From positions 1,638,501 to 1,702,500 of the forward strand of contig CM072876.1 of NCBI GenBank assembly GCA_036937835.1: DNA of 64,000 nucleotides. Reading direction: 5' to 3'. This stretch comes from Pampus argenteus (Eukaryota > Chordata > Actinopteri > Scombriformes > Stromateidae). Both the position numbers and the translations under genes were made by a program. The notes under the pieces were generated by a model, which was not told the origin of the DNA, searched no databases, and saw only the letters and a program-made list of their open reading frames with translations. This document shows positions 1-15,662 of the stretch, piece by piece (the stretch's first letter is position 1; the number at the start of each line of letters is the position of its first letter).

Positions 1-1270
1 TCACATGTACACAACAAATCAACACACACATGTTGTATATAGACATAAAGAAACCAACTGACAGACTTTAAAGGGGCCCCTGGATGTCTGGGACCATGAG
101 ACCTTCAAACGTTTTACTGTTTCACACACTCCATAAGGGGATACTGGGCCTTGGTAGGAAATATGCACTTCCTTTTTGTTGTTTGTGTTTGCTTAGTGCT
201 CCTTAAAGCTGATAAACAAAAGCTGAATAAAATATGTCTGATAATAAAAAGTTATGAGTTACGTTTATGCTGATTGGCTGAACAATCCTTTAAATCCCAC
301 CCACAGAAGAGGGATTTAAATATAGCACCGTGTTTATACTGAACACATTATTTTCAGACGAACACTTCAGTTGTTTCATAACTGATTTCCCATGATTCAC
401 CTGCCAGCATATTCATTGTGTGTAAATGGATCCTTGACTAACCCTGATCTAACCCGTGTGTTTATGTTTACATGGCTGTTACCGTGACGATAATACATTC
501 ACACCCTGTGGACTTCCACCCCTGACAGACAGATGGGCGAGCGAGGTGCAGAAACACAGAGGGAGTGACTGAGATAGAGAGAGAGAGAAGAAGAGGGAGG
601 GAAGGGAAACCTCCGTCAGGGCCACGCCCCGTTCTGAGAGTTTCCATCTTTACTTGGTTCTTTACTCGGTATCCTGGTGTGTGTTCATGTCTTTTTCACC
701 CTGACAAAAAATAATATCATCATCAATTTTAATTGTTATTGGCTATAACAATAATCACAATAAAGACTAGAGATGTGTTTCATGTTATATGTCACATGTT
801 TTTATTACCACAATAAATAAAATACAATACAAAGCTGTGATGTAGTGAAAATATATTTTAAAGTTGAAAAAAGCAGTTAGAAAAAAATGTTTACATTCAT
901 GAGAAAAATGTAAACAGAAAATAATAAAATAAACTTAGCAAAGAGCAAAATCCATCCTCTAAAAAAAGAAAGAAAAAAAGCAGCTGAAAGCTAACAAAAA
1001 AGCTAGTAAGTGTAGCTTGAGTCACGTTTTTGTCCTTCTGAAAAGTACTGTATTAATTGGCTCATTGTTTACTTACTTAACAGATAATAATATCCTAATA
1101 ACTTTATTGATTCATTATAGTATAAAGAACTTGAAAAACACAAGAAATCTTATAAGCACAAAAATTAACAAAGATATAAAAAGACTGTTTTATATATATC
1201 TGCACTTAGAGAAGAAATAAATAACAACTAGGAATCATAAAAGGAAGTATAGTTTTGAAACAGGACGTAT

Positions 1271-1312
1271 CCCAGGATTCCCAGGATTCCCAGGATTCCC
1301 AGGATTCCCAGG
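1271..1312. repeat. 9-bp tandem repeat (cccaggatt)
   Basis: About 4.7 perfect copies of the 9-mer cccaggatt stand in a row. No gene is nearby and no function is inferred. Confidence 0.95.
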
Positions 1313-2074
1313 CCTCTATGGTCTCAGCTCTCGACTCTCACGCCTCGACGTGGCGTCACAACCTCTTATTTTTAGATCATGTGTAGACAGGGTTATGTGG
1401 CCTTGGCAGCGTAAACACACACCCACACAAACACACAAGCCACACACACACACACACACACTATTTTAGGTATCTGTGACGTTAAAACACACACACATGT
1501 AAAAAGACTTTACATCACTGGGAGATACTTTTCCAGTGTAAATAGACTCGTAGTCATAGATGACATATCTGGGTTACTGGCTAATATTAGCATCTGTTCA
1601 TTTCATATTTATAACTTTTATTTGATTTAAAAAGACACCAAGAAAGTGGGCCGACAACATTAATGCAGATACGAAAAGAGGAATCACTCATCTTCCCTCT
1701 GACGCTGCTCCGCCATCGTTAAAGTTAAAGTTTAATTTAACGCTCAACGTCTGACTTCCACTAATTTCATGAGAAGTCATGCTGCTTCCTGATTCCAAGC
1801 TTGATATCAAATTACATGCTCACACACACGCAAAGAGGAAGAAGCCTTGTTTTCCCTTCGTACTCTCTGTCTTGCTCTGCTAATCATGATTCAACAAGTT
1901 TCTTAGTACTGACTCTTTCCCAGAAAGTTTCTGTTGGTTCCTCGTTTCCTTTCTCTGTCGCTCGCGGGCGTCCGTATCACCTGCTTCACACCTTGTTTCA
2001 TCATATCATTTCATCACATGTCGCAGCTCATTTTGCATTGTCATGTTGTTTCATCATTTCACAGATGAGGTGTT

Positions 2075-2400
2075 GCCTCTCTAATCTTTGATTTTTGCTG
2101 AAATATTGGATCATTTGAACATTTATTGAAATGAAACCATGTGAGAAGTTTAGAGGTAAAAATCACTATTTGGTGGAGCTGTTAACAACTCATAGACATC
2201 TGAAATGTGACCAGACTACACACTGCTGTTAGTAAGACGTCAAAAGACTAAAAGGTTGAAACCACTGGTTTCATCTTTAACAATGTGTTGGATTTTAAAA
2301 GCTTCTTATATTATCCATTGAGTCAAATCTGCATCTGAACAGTAACTAAAGCTGTCAGATAAATGTAGTGGAGTAGAAAGTACTAGATTTACCTCTCTGT
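2075..2400 (-). repeat. Dispersed teleost repeat, copy 1
   Basis: Bases 2075-2185 are a near-exact reverse complement of 31085-31195. The right part (about 2325-2390) matches 49266-49330 in the same orientation, sharing the core agctgtcagataaatgtagt or close variants. Copies of this kind are very common in percomorph fish genomes. The family name is not asserted. Confidence 0.75.
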
Positions 2401-2611
2401 CTGTCACAATGCAGGGATGAGGAAACATGTTTACATGACACCGTCTGAGCTTTGATCGCTATGGTGATTAATTAACTGGTGCCAGAGCAGAATTGAGACG
2501 TTTCCCCCTCAGCTCCAGCGTTAGCTCGGTTATTCACAGAAGAGCTGCTGTTTTCATACCTGTGCACAAGTTAAAATGTCCTACAGGAAAACAGGACAAT
2601 GAGTCAGTACG

Positions 2612-2776
2612 GGCCAATCAGAAGGCTCAGGTGAGATGACATCACCCCTCCGAACAGAAGTGTGACCTCAGCCTGGATGATCATGAATTCCTAACGAGGG
2701 ATTTGGGGGACATCCAATCAGAACATGCCTGGATTATCAGGTAATGAGGCCTGACGGCAGACGGCCAATCAGATTT
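2612..2776. promoter_or_regulatory. Three CCAATCAG boxes in 165 bp
   Basis: The CCAAT-type core ccaatcaga occurs near 2615, 2715 and 2765, all in the same orientation. NF-Y binds this core. No transcription start or CpG-rich sequence is visible beside it, so a promoter role is only a possibility. Confidence 0.25.
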
Positions 2777-3619
2777 CATCAGCACACAGATTACTGCCTG
2801 GAGGAGCTCAGAGGGGATCAATAATGTAGACACACACACACACACACATACAGTTGCCCTGAGCCTGCCCTTACTACCATTACAGTAAATGAGAAGTGGA
2901 CGGATTGACTTACACGCATGCGTGGAAATAAATAAATAAAGAAGAACAGAAAAGTGAGAGTAAAGTGAGAAATCAGAGAGGACGGGATGATCTCAGCGTG
3001 CTGTATATGATTCACTGCCAGTAGCTGTGACTCACCGCTGTAACAGCAATTCAAAGTTATTGTTAGTGGTTAATGCTGTTCACCTGTCACCGCTGTCACC
3101 GTCTGGATTTGTTATTAATACAAACTGCAGTCGTCATTCTGAATATTCAGTTTCTGCTCGTGTTTTCCTTTTTTTCTTTGTTTGTTTTTGCTTGTGACCA
3201 CAGAGAGTAGTTCTGTGTACAGCAGACGCCACTGAGCATGTGCAGAACGAAGTTCTGTTTACATCTTCATATCACAACCTCTTGACTTTATACTATATTG
3301 CTACATTGTAAATAAATAATAGTTATGAAGTTATTACATGGAATTACTCTCTGGAGTAATTAATTTTCATGTAACAGTAGTACTAATAGTAGATATGTTT
3401 GTGTAATAGTAGCAGTAGTTGTGGTACTTGTAGCAGTAGGAGTAATAAAACAATAAAAGTATTAGTTAAAAGAATGTTATATGAATAGTAGAATTTCACC
3501 TTTAGTAGTAATATGTGGAGGAGGAGGTATTAATACTTCAAGTTGGCAGCAGACTGACTGTAAAATAAACTGAGGTATCATCTTATTTCCTTGTAGTACC
3601 TGAACTTTTCCTCATAGTT

Positions 3620-3812
3620 CACAAACCTGAACATGAACTTAAACCATGAACGTGAACTTAAACTAACCTGAACTTGAACTTAAACTAACCTGAACGTGAA
3701 CTTAAACTAACCTGAACGTGAACTTAAACTAACCTGAACGTGAACTTAAACTAACCTGAACGTGAACTTAAACTAACCTGAACTTGAACTTAAACTAACC
3801 TGAACGTGAACC
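3620..3812. repeat. 22-bp minisatellite
   Basis: About 8 copies of a 22-bp unit (aacctgaacgtgaacttaaa plus ct) lie in tandem. The main variation is g/t at the eleventh base. Array edges are diverged on the left and sharp on the right. Confidence 0.95.
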
Positions 3813-4257
3813 TGCTGAGTCTGATGATGGGAAGTTTCAGGACCCATCTCTCCTCTCTATAGAAAATTTCCCACTCGAGGGAACATTTCAAACACACACA
3901 GTAGGCTATGTAACGTACCATAGTGGTTACGCATAAACATACCAGATCAGAGATCACATGACCTGAGTCACTGTTTCACTTAGCAGGTTTCACAGGGACG
4001 AATAAAGGTGTGACTCATCTTTGTTTTGCTGACTGTTTTAGTCACAAGACACCTTAAAGCAAAACTGGGATTTTAAATGTTTTCCTTCCTTTTGAAGCCA
4101 CTTCATATTATTATTATTATTGATGTTTTTATGTCACTTTATTTTACGTCACATTACGCTAACAGTAGCTCCAAATGTTGTTTATTATGGGAAAGGTGAT
4201 ATTTGAGTGATTAAACTTTTTTCTCCTATATGCAGTAAACAGCTGAACCTGTTTTTG

Positions 4258-4283
4258 TTAGGGTTAGGGTTAGGGTTAGGGTT
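4258..4283 (+). repeat. Interstitial telomere-like (TTAGGG)4
   Basis: Four perfect TTAGGG units plus TT are embedded in unique AT-rich sequence. The tract is too short to be a chromosome end. It reads as an interstitial telomeric repeat. Confidence 0.9.
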
Positions 4284-5304
4284 GTTGTTATGTTATTGTC
4301 CAGTTCAAACAGAAAGTATTTGAACAATTACAGATTTTTTTCACATTCAGTTTGAAATAAAATAATAATACTGAGTTTATATCAACTATGTAGGAGATAT
4401 AACCCTTTTAACACATGCTGGTTCTTGCACAAAAAAGATGCAGTTGTGTCTCTTTATGAGGAGTAAAGAGTTACCGATGCACGTGTAATGAGGCTGGAAA
4501 AAAGCTAAAATCTATCATCTTTTAATCATATCATGCATTTTCATTCAATAATCTTCAAATTTGTCAGAATCAGATTTATTCCTGTTGATTTTTTGAGCTG
4601 AAAACCTTTTTGTGAGACTCATTTAAACATGAAATGATTCAAGCTATTTTATCCTTTATCTACAACACACGAACAGCTGATAAAGAAAAAATTATATCAT
4701 TTATTTGCACTTTTCCTGTGTGGGTCACTGGTACAGACATGAGCAGCATCACACAGCCAGAGCAGCCACGCAGCTCAGCAGCTCAGCAGCAGGGGGATTT
4801 CCAGCTCTGAAGACGATCAGTCAGTGCGGACCGAGAGCAAAACGCACCACAACAAAAGTTCAAACTGTGTCACCCATGTCATGTGGTGCGAGCTAATTTC
4901 AGCTGAACCTTGTTTTAAGAGCTCTGAACGTGACTCTGCCCTGCGGCGCTTTCATGGAAATCAGCCTCACCGCACACAGTTACTCAGCAAATAAAGAGCC
5001 GTCTGTGGAACAAAGCCTCTATTCTTCTACTCCACATGTTTACGTGCATCTATTTTTGGGATGTGAAAAACAATGTTATCAGCATGACTGGCCCGCTGAC
5101 ACCTTTTATACCAGACAATCAGTCGATGGGTACTTCTCTTCTTCTTCTTCTTCTTCAGTTTTTCAGCGTCTCTTGAGCAGAGCGGGTCAGCGGGTCACGA
5201 GGCTGCAGATGACTGGAAGCTTTATGTTGAAACTCTGAGGAAACTTCACACACTCAGTGTTGCAAACAACAGGCCATTTTTATCATGTGGCTGTTTGTTA
5301 ACCA

Positions 5305-5333
5305 TCCTGTGTGTGTGTGCGTGTGTGTGTGTG

Positions 5334-5370
<37 letters not shown>
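5305..5370. repeat. (TG)n microsatellite
   Basis: About 65 bp of TG dinucleotides with three TGCG interruptions. Confidence 0.95.
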
Positions 5371-5371
<1 letters not shown>

Positions 5372-8300
5372 CATGTACTTCTGTCTTTGTGAGCCTTTGG
5401 CTGACTTTGTGATGAAGGACATTTAAGGACAATTAATAATTGATTAATTGTGTTCAAGTAAAAATAGTTTCCAGCGTTTCCACTGTGAGGATTTTCTGAT
5501 CTTTTCTGTTTCATATCATCATAAACTGAATATCTGAGGACTTTGGACGATATCTTTGGCATTTATTAGACAACTTTTACAGATTGTGAAAACATGTATA
5601 TTTTATATTTAACTTACACACCTGAACTAAACATGTAAGAACAGTATGACGGTCTGGCAGGTGACGGATCAGTTATGTGATGGTTTACGTTGTTGAACGA
5701 CCTGTCTGCTCTATTGTATAAAGTAGCTGTGTGTGTGTGTTTCCAGCTCTATATTTATCTCTATTATATATTTATAATATATCTGCTTATCTTTGCTTAT
5801 TGATCCCATCCTGGTCCTTTATGCAGCCCGTCGGTCCTGAAACAGGCCGTTTCAGCTCCTGTCTCTTTAAGGCCTCGCTCTGTTCTGATTGGTTCAGTTT
5901 CAGGAAGCTTATTTCACTTGTTTTGCTCAAAATGAAAACTTTTCCAAAGCATCTGTACATGTTTGAGTCTGAATCTGATCTGAAATATGTGAGCGAACAA
6001 CGTGAACAACACACGAAAAACAACGGCAGCAACGAAGACGAAAAACTGACGACGAGAAACATTTGCACAAATTTACTTGAGTTGTTTTATGTTTTTAGTG
6101 GATTGTTCCTTTAATTCAGTTTTATCTGTTTAACTATACAGCTTTTCAATTTGTCTTCTGTTATTAAAGTACAGATTATAGTTATGAATATGAGTATGAA
6201 GTGAAGTATATTATGTGTTGAGTGTTTCCTTTATTCTTCTCATCAGGGATGAAAACAAAATTCAAACAACATAAAGACGGAAAAACTTTCCACTGAAATT
6301 CAACCTTTTTTTTTTTCAACCTTCAACACTTTTTAGATGAAAGAGAAACGTCATGATAAATAACTGCATTTAAATAAATAATCTACTGAAGCAGAAGAGT
6401 TTCAGATTTACTCATTTCTGTTTTGATCACTGCTACAGTGAAGCTCTAAATAAATAAATGTAGTTAAATCTGGTTTTAAACATGTAAAAACGTACAAACA
6501 GCAGTTCAGTGTCGTATATTATTCTGTCCTTTTAACCATTGAATCCACCCACCAATAAAAAGCACACATCTCTTCTTCCCTCCTTATAAGGTAAAACGTC
6601 AGACAGGGTCAGAAGAGAAGATGAAGTCATCTTTTGAGTCACACAATGAACCAGGAACAAACTGAATATTATGTGTCCAATTACACACACACACACACAC
6701 AGATCCCAACTATACATCAAATATCTAGATTACAATGTTTTTAATTTATTGTCATGTGACTTGGCTGATAGTATTTGTCTGAAATATAATAAATCAATAA
6801 AGTTAATGATTGACGGGTGTCCTCTCCGCTGTGAACTTTGTACTTTTGCTTTCAGGGCTGCTGATATTTGGCCTTTTTACAAAACTTCAAAAACAACAGT
6901 GAAATTATTTCACCACGATTCAACACGTAACACGTAGAGATCGGATCCGTTTCAGCAGGAAGTTGAAGCCGTCTGACTGAGAGCAGGTTCAGAGACGTCT
7001 GATCCAGTGAAGGTCACGAGTTCATTGAGTTCATCAGACGACATGAAGCTCCGACTGAAACAAATATTTTCAAGTGTTTGAGCAGGAAGTGGCCTGAAAA
7101 GGCCGATGGTGACAAACATCTTTTAGATACTATATGTGTGTAGCTGATATATCCATCTAATATTTATATGGTTCCCGCACCGATGTATCGTCTCACTACT
7201 ATAACGTTTTTAGACTCAGCTGATCGATCAAATCAAAAATCAATGCAGCAGAACCCAGATTTTTTTTGTCATTCTGAAAACACGTAGTTTCCCTTTAATT
7301 CATCAATAACTCTGACTCTCAAACCAAAACCTCTTAAAACTTCTACTGTAAACTAATCAATTTATGCTCCAAAGTCTCCGTCTTTGTTTTTTAATGATTA
7401 ATTTTGGAAAAAGTTATGAAATTTCATGTTTAATTAGGGAGATTTATCAGCTGTAAAACTCATGAATGACGGCATATTAACTGTTTTTATAATTGGTCTG
7501 AATAAGCAAAAAAATCTGAGTATTATTGAACTCAGGATGCTTTGAAGAAAACCTTGCATGAAATACATCATGTCACTTTCTTAAAGCGTATCACTCCGCC
7601 AGTGTTAAGTAGTTCCCATCATCACAGTTAATATCATATTTATTATTATTTATTAGACCCGTCCATGTGGAAAACAATAGATGATCTATTACATGATCCA
7701 ACAACACAAAAACAAAGCATATACATTAAATCGCTTTTAACATTCATTATCTGTTCAACAAACTGCTACAAACATACATTTCAGTTGTCATTGAGGATGT
7801 TATGCTGCAATTTCTCAGGAAACTCTGACGCTGACCTGTAGCTAACCCCACCCGTCTGGCTGTGAGGTGTGGTAAATCAAAGCTTAAGTTGTATTTGTGA
7901 AAAAGGATTTGAGACACCTGGTTGATGTAACAGAGCTGTGATCAAAGTAAAGAGCAGAAAGTTAACAACAGTTTTTACAGCCATGAAATGAGAAAATGGT
8001 CCAAAACTGGAAACCGATCGTTGAGTCTTTAAACATAAAGGAGTAAAAGAAGAACGATTCTACAGATTGAAGGATTTTATTCCAGATGACAGTAAATGAC
8101 GTTAGTGACTGTAAAAGGAAAACTTTGGATATTGTCAGTTATTGTCAGAATAAAATGTTACAGAAATACAAGGAGGAAAGTTTAAATTTCATCCTTTTTA
8201 ACTGAAGCCCTTCATGAGGTCACAGCGATTCCAACAACAGCAGCGACGCCTGCTGGACAAGAGCGAGAACTACAGTAGATACACAGACGCTCAAAACACT

Positions 8301-9121
8301 TAAAGTCAACTTTTCAGATTTATCAGCAGCTTTCTGACTCAAGTACTTTGCTGCGTGTTCATCTTTTAAATGCAGAAATGTCAAAAAAACAAAGATTTTA
8401 ACAACATATTTAGTGTTGAATTAAATTGATCACGTTGGCTGTTTTAATCCAATAATCTAATCTGCTTCTATTTATTTTTACTATATTTTAATTTCATCAC
8501 GTTTTAATATCCCCAAATGTCCAACAAGCTGCTGCAGATACTTTTCCACCATGATGAGAACATTAAAAACTATTATAAAAAAAGAAAAAGTTTTTGTGCA
8601 TCCACCCATGTTGTCCCAACCCTACACATGTCAAACCCTTCTGATCTAAAAAACACACGCAGCCAAACAGCTGGAGACACGATCAGACATAAAACACTCA
8701 CCGCCGGTGACAGAAAAGAGGAAAATCATCCTAAAATCATTCCAACAGAACGAACTGACAATGATTCAGTATAATGCTGCCTGTGAAAGTGGAGATCTGA
8801 ACAGAAGTGACCGGACAGTTTCAGTGTTTGTTTTCCTGCTTACCTCCCACCTCTCAGGGCAAATCAAATCACATTACCAGGTTAAATGAGACTCCAGGGG
8901 TCCCAGGGTTATTCAGGGCTCTGCTGCAGCTCCAGACCACTTCAATAATCCATCACGGGTCCGTTCACAGACGGGACGCTGATCCTGCTTCATTCGCCAA
9001 AAGTCTGCAGGATCTAAAAGAGGGAAGAGTCTCACAGAAAGGAAGAAGGGGAACAACAGTCCGGGGCTTTTATCATTTCTGTTTTCATCCCTCTTTGCTT
9101 CCTCTCGTTACGTCAGGTTGA

Positions 9122-11895
9122 TTATTTCTGCAGCTCCTGCGGCGTGCTGAAGGTCTCATACACGTTGGCTGCAAACTCCTTGACCTGGTCGTTCATCAGC
9201 AAGTCCTGCAGGCGAAGAGAAAGAAGCAGAAACTTAGAAAAACAAGGAAATATGAACAGGTGGAAGCCGGCGTCGCGTTCTGAAATAAAACTAACTGATG
9301 CCTGTTTTTCTGCTTCTGGGATGTTTGTGTGTCTTCACCTGAACAAAGTGGCTCGGCGTCTCACTGCAGATGGTGTTGATCTGACCGTTGATGATGGGGA
9401 TGATCTTTGCCAGCGGCAGACTGACTGCAGACAGACTGAACACAGAGACAGGACGAAGTCAAAATGTAACACAAACACAAATAAAAACGGTTCTGATATT
9501 CTCACGTTAACTACAGACCGGCTGCATCTATTCATCAGATTATACAGTTTAATATAGAGCTGCAACAATTAGTCGATTAGCTGGTTGATAGAAAATAAAT
9601 CGCCAAAACGAGACATTTCAGGATGTTGACGAGCTCACCTATCAGGTGCGGAGCTGGGGGCGGAGTCACCGGGAGGCGGGCGGAAGAACTCAGCCAGGTT
9701 GTCAAGGAGACGAGAGAAACCCCGGTGCAGACAGACGTTTAAAACAGTGCTGAAGTCTGGACTGGAGTCACAAACACACTTTACAGGTTTGTTCACATTA
9801 ATGTTGAAACACACAACAACACAGGTGAGACGTTTACCTGTCCAACATGTCTCTGGTCTCGTTTAACAGTCTGATGGTGGAAACGTCCTTTTCTGTCAAC
9901 CCACAAGCCTGAGAAGAGCAGACAAGAGCAGACAAGGTGTGTAAACAGACGCAGGTTCCTGTGAACACCGTGAACTGAGCGGCGTGTTCAGTCACCTGAT
10001 CGGCGAGCGCGTTCCCGTCGTCGGCCAGCATGTACCAGGACAGCCGGCGCTCAGAGCCGGCCTCCACCTCCGCTCTGATCCAGCTCACCTGCTGCTCCAA
10101 CTCCAGCAGGGACAGACCCTGCTTCAAGGACACCCTGAACACACACACACACACACACACAATAAGCATCACAATTGAAACTCAACCATTGGTTGGATTT
10201 CTGGCAGGTGACACGTTTTGACACCGAGCTGCTGTCAAAATATGTTTTAACTGTTTAACTGTAGTGAGACTAGAAATATATATATATATATGTATATATA
10301 TACACACACACTCACCTGCCCAGCGAGTTCTGCACTGCTCTCTTCACTACCGTCATCAACTCGGTCAAACCTGGTGAGACACAGACAGATTCTGGTTGAA
10401 GTAAACTAGTGTTGTGATAACATGTAAAGTGTGTTACTGTGTGTTAGTGTGTGTTAGTGTGTGTTACTGTGTGTTAGTGTGTGTTACTGTGTGTTACTGT
10501 GCGTCCTACCGTCTCCTAGAAGATGTTGGATACTGGACAGATACTGCTGCTGGACGTCTGGAGGAGCCAGAGGAGTCTGAGGGAGACATAAATAAAGAAC
10601 ATGAACAAACCTTTAATTCCTTCAGCTCCGGGCGCTCTGTGCTCTTCTGCCTCTACTAATCTCATTTAAACTCCAGTAAAAGACACTTGAGGATCATTTA
10701 TGCCAAATCTGAATCCTCAAGAATCATGTTTAAAAAGAAACGACAGGTTTTCAATACTCTCAGACTGAAATATCACATAAAAATATACAAAGAGGTAGAG
10801 TTTCTGCAGTGAATAGTATCAAAGTAAAGGTTGATCCTCACCACGCCGTTCTTGCCTACAGAGTTGTCCAGGTACAGGTATCCTCCAATGATGTTTAGCT
10901 GGACTCTCAGTAGAACCACCAGCATGCAGGTGCTGTACACGGCCACAATGGTGCGAGTGAAACCTGAACAAGTTCCACACGTTAAACATCAAACGCCGGC
11001 TCTCAAGTCTCAAGGAAGAATTTGAAATATGAAAGACGGTAATAAATATTTTTCTTTGCTTCTTGCTGATGTGTGTTTCAGTTGTTTTTTGGTGCAGAGA
11101 AACTTACTGATGATCTTCAAATCTTCCCAGATCTCCAGTTTATTGTCTGGTCTGTGAGACAAGCAGCGAGGAGGAAACATCATTACACTTCTGCTGTGAT
11201 CAAGATTATACATCAAAACAATATGCACATCATTTTAGTATCAGATATATAGAAAGTGTGACATATATTTGTGTGTTAGCCGAGTGGGGATTATTAGTTT
11301 GAAAGCTCACTTGGTCTTGAGTAGCGCAGTGAGACTTTCTGAGTTGAGCTGACTGACGATGGCTTCTCTCAGCGGGGGGAGCATGGACAGCACTGAGACA
11401 CAAAAAACAAGCTGTGGTCCAAACAAATAATCACAAAACAACGACAACAAGCAGAGTCTGAGTGTAAACTGGTTACCGGTCATGTTGCATGTCCTCTGGT
11501 TGCTCTCGAAGTGAAACTGCCGTCTGGCCTGAGCGATGTACTCCGTCGCCTCCCTCTCCTGGATGTCCCTGATCTTCGCCTGAGCATATTTACCCAGGAA
11601 GTAAACTCCTGGGGAGGCGCAGTAAGTTACAAGTAGCTGGTAATAAATACAGGAAACAACCTAAAATCCTACTTTAATATAGAGCTGATTCACTCAGTAG
11701 TCAACTATTAAGGAAATAAAAGGAGCCATAAGATGAACACACAGATACTGTGTGAATTATTATTATTATTGATTGACTCTAAATGAGCAGATATAATTTC
11801 TAAAATTTTAAAGGCTTCATTTGAACACATGCAGATGTCATTACCTGCCAAAATCAATAGCTACGTGATAAGAGATCAATATTTCCAGCCACAAG

Positions 11896-11955
<60 letters not shown>

Positions 11956-12529
11956 CTATTAAAGATTAACCAGTAGTTTAGTTCTAGCTGGTTCATTTCC
12001 ACCTCGTATTAAAGCAGCTTAAAGTTAAGATGCTAACGGCTAGCATCTCACCAAACTTCATTCACTTTTCTGGAAATTTAAAGATGTCTTGCTTATTAAA
12101 AAAAGCCTTAAATTATAAATTAAATATAACTTAAAAGCTTCATTGAATTACAAGTCATTTATAACTCAGTGTGAAACAAACACACTTTAAATTAAAACGT
12201 TTACTTTTGTGGTCTGATTTTTTCCAGTTATTCCCATGAATTTACACCTGGTTGGTGGCTGATTACAATGGAAATAGTGCTGCTTGATAGAGAAATTATA
12301 AGCCGAAATCAAAACACACTCGTCTAGATCGCTAAAAGCTATTGAAGTACACTTAAAGAGACTTAAATCATTTACTTATGAGTAAAACAACGTGATATTT
12401 CAGACTTTTCAGCGGAGTCTGGCGTGTAGCACAGAAGCTAACAGGTTAGCAGGTACCTCCAACTACAGCTCCGGTGACAAGAAATTTCCTTTTGTGGCGT
12501 TTAATAAAACTCCAGACAGACGAAAACAT
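9122..12529 (-). CDS. pex3: Peroxisomal biogenesis factor 3 (PEX3), 12 exons, 362 aa
   Basis: PEX3 is the peroxisomal membrane anchor that docks PEX19 with its cargo membrane proteins. Coding exons in transcript order are 12529-12457, 11608-11477, 11392-11311, 11151-11108, 10963-10842, 10576-10510, 10370-10316, 10134-9996, 9908-9838, 9761-9639, 9435-9339 and 9205-9122. Every junction is GT-AG and in phase, totalling 1089 nt with TAA at 9124-9122. The product starts MFSSVWSFIKRHKRK, has one hydrophobic segment at about residues 16-36, and keeps the PEX19-contact region with Trp104 (KLEIWEDLKII). It ends NVYETFSTPQELQK, as in vertebrate PEX3. Human PEX3 is 373 aa; the shortfall lies partly in a Pro/Ser-rich stretch of exon 10 (RPPPGDSAPSSAPDR). 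The gene is head to head with adat2. The exon 8 acceptor is directly preceded by a UG repeat in the transcript. Identity is near certain. Confidence 0.97.
10139..10161. repeat. (CA)n beside the pex3 exon 8 acceptor
   Basis: About 11 CA units lie on the plus strand, which is UG in the pex3 transcript. They sit just upstream of the ttcag acceptor of exon 8. Confidence 0.9.
11898..11954. repeat. (CA)28 microsatellite in pex3 intron 1
   Basis: A 57-bp uninterrupted CA run lies in the 848-bp first intron of pex3 (11609-12456). Confidence 0.95.
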
Positions 12530-13124
12530 CCTCGGACAGTAAAAAGTTTCCGAAATAAAACTCCCAAAAAACTTTTTAACGTTGCGTTGACTATTTTACG
12601 GACATGATATCTGAAGAGTTTCGGATAGTTAGCAACTGCTAGCTACTATGCTAACTGTCAAAAGTATGTTAATCAAGTTACGCAGAGTCACTGATATCAG
12701 TTCCGGTTTTGACTTAAAGTACAAAGCTTTACTTTAACTACATAAACCTGATACTACTTATGTATCTTTACTTAAGTAGTATTTTTCATTTCAGTATTTA
12801 TTTATAAGTTTTACTATTTTTATAATGCTGTATTTTTTTTACATTGCTGCATTGGTACTTTTTTATTTAAATAAATGATCTGAATACGCAAAGCACTCCA
12901 CTTCCGGTTTACATCCGCCTAACTGTAGTGAACTTGCAGACAGAAACGTGGGAGATCGATTAGTCGTGTCTGGGACGTGTCCGACCAATATTATCTTCCC
13001 CCGCTCTGGGTTCACGCTACAGCGGACGAAATTAGCCGTAAAAAAGTCACTAAACAGGCCGTAAACTTCCACTATATGCGAGTAATATGAGTTGTGTTGA
13101 CGTTTAGTAGCAGTAGTGGTCGCC
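12530..13124. promoter_or_regulatory. Shared upstream region of pex3 and adat2
   Basis: These 595 bp separate the divergent start codons of pex3 (12529, minus) and adat2 (13125, plus), so both promoters must overlap here. An ETS/GABP-type core ACTTCCGGT lies at 12900-12908 and a second ttccggt at about 12704. An RFX X-box-like palindrome (gtcgccatggaaac, 13119-13132) overlaps the adat2 start codon. Bases 12710-12890 resemble the dispersed teleost repeat with the ctttactttaactacat core, so part of this region derives from a mobile element. No TATA box is obvious. Confidence 0.6.
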
Positions 13125-15614
<2,490 letters not shown>

Positions 15615-15656
15615 ACTGTTTGTTGTTTGTGTTTACCTCTTCTAATGTTTATGTTT

Positions 15657-15662
15657 AATAAA
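15657..15662 (+). terminator. adat2 polyadenylation signal
   Basis: A canonical AATAAA lies 43 bases after the adat2 stop codon and is followed by a GT-rich stretch (about 15680-15705). This predicts a very short 3' untranslated region. Confidence 0.75.

Larger units (their letters stand above)
1..9121. other. Intergenic stretch downstream of pex3, no gene recognised
   Basis: I read both strands and found no exon set, conserved protein motif or RNA gene. The stretch is AT-rich, with short simple repeats and teleost interspersed repeats that are listed separately. All open frames here are short (127 codons or fewer) and look random in composition. In human the gene after PEX3 is FUCA2, but no fucosidase exon is visible here. 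The 3' untranslated region of pex3 must lie in the right-hand part (minus strand, below 9122); its end was not fixed. Confidence 0.6.

Noticed and set aside
4258..4283. Chromosome end
   Set aside because: Only four telomeric units, with unique sequence on both sides.
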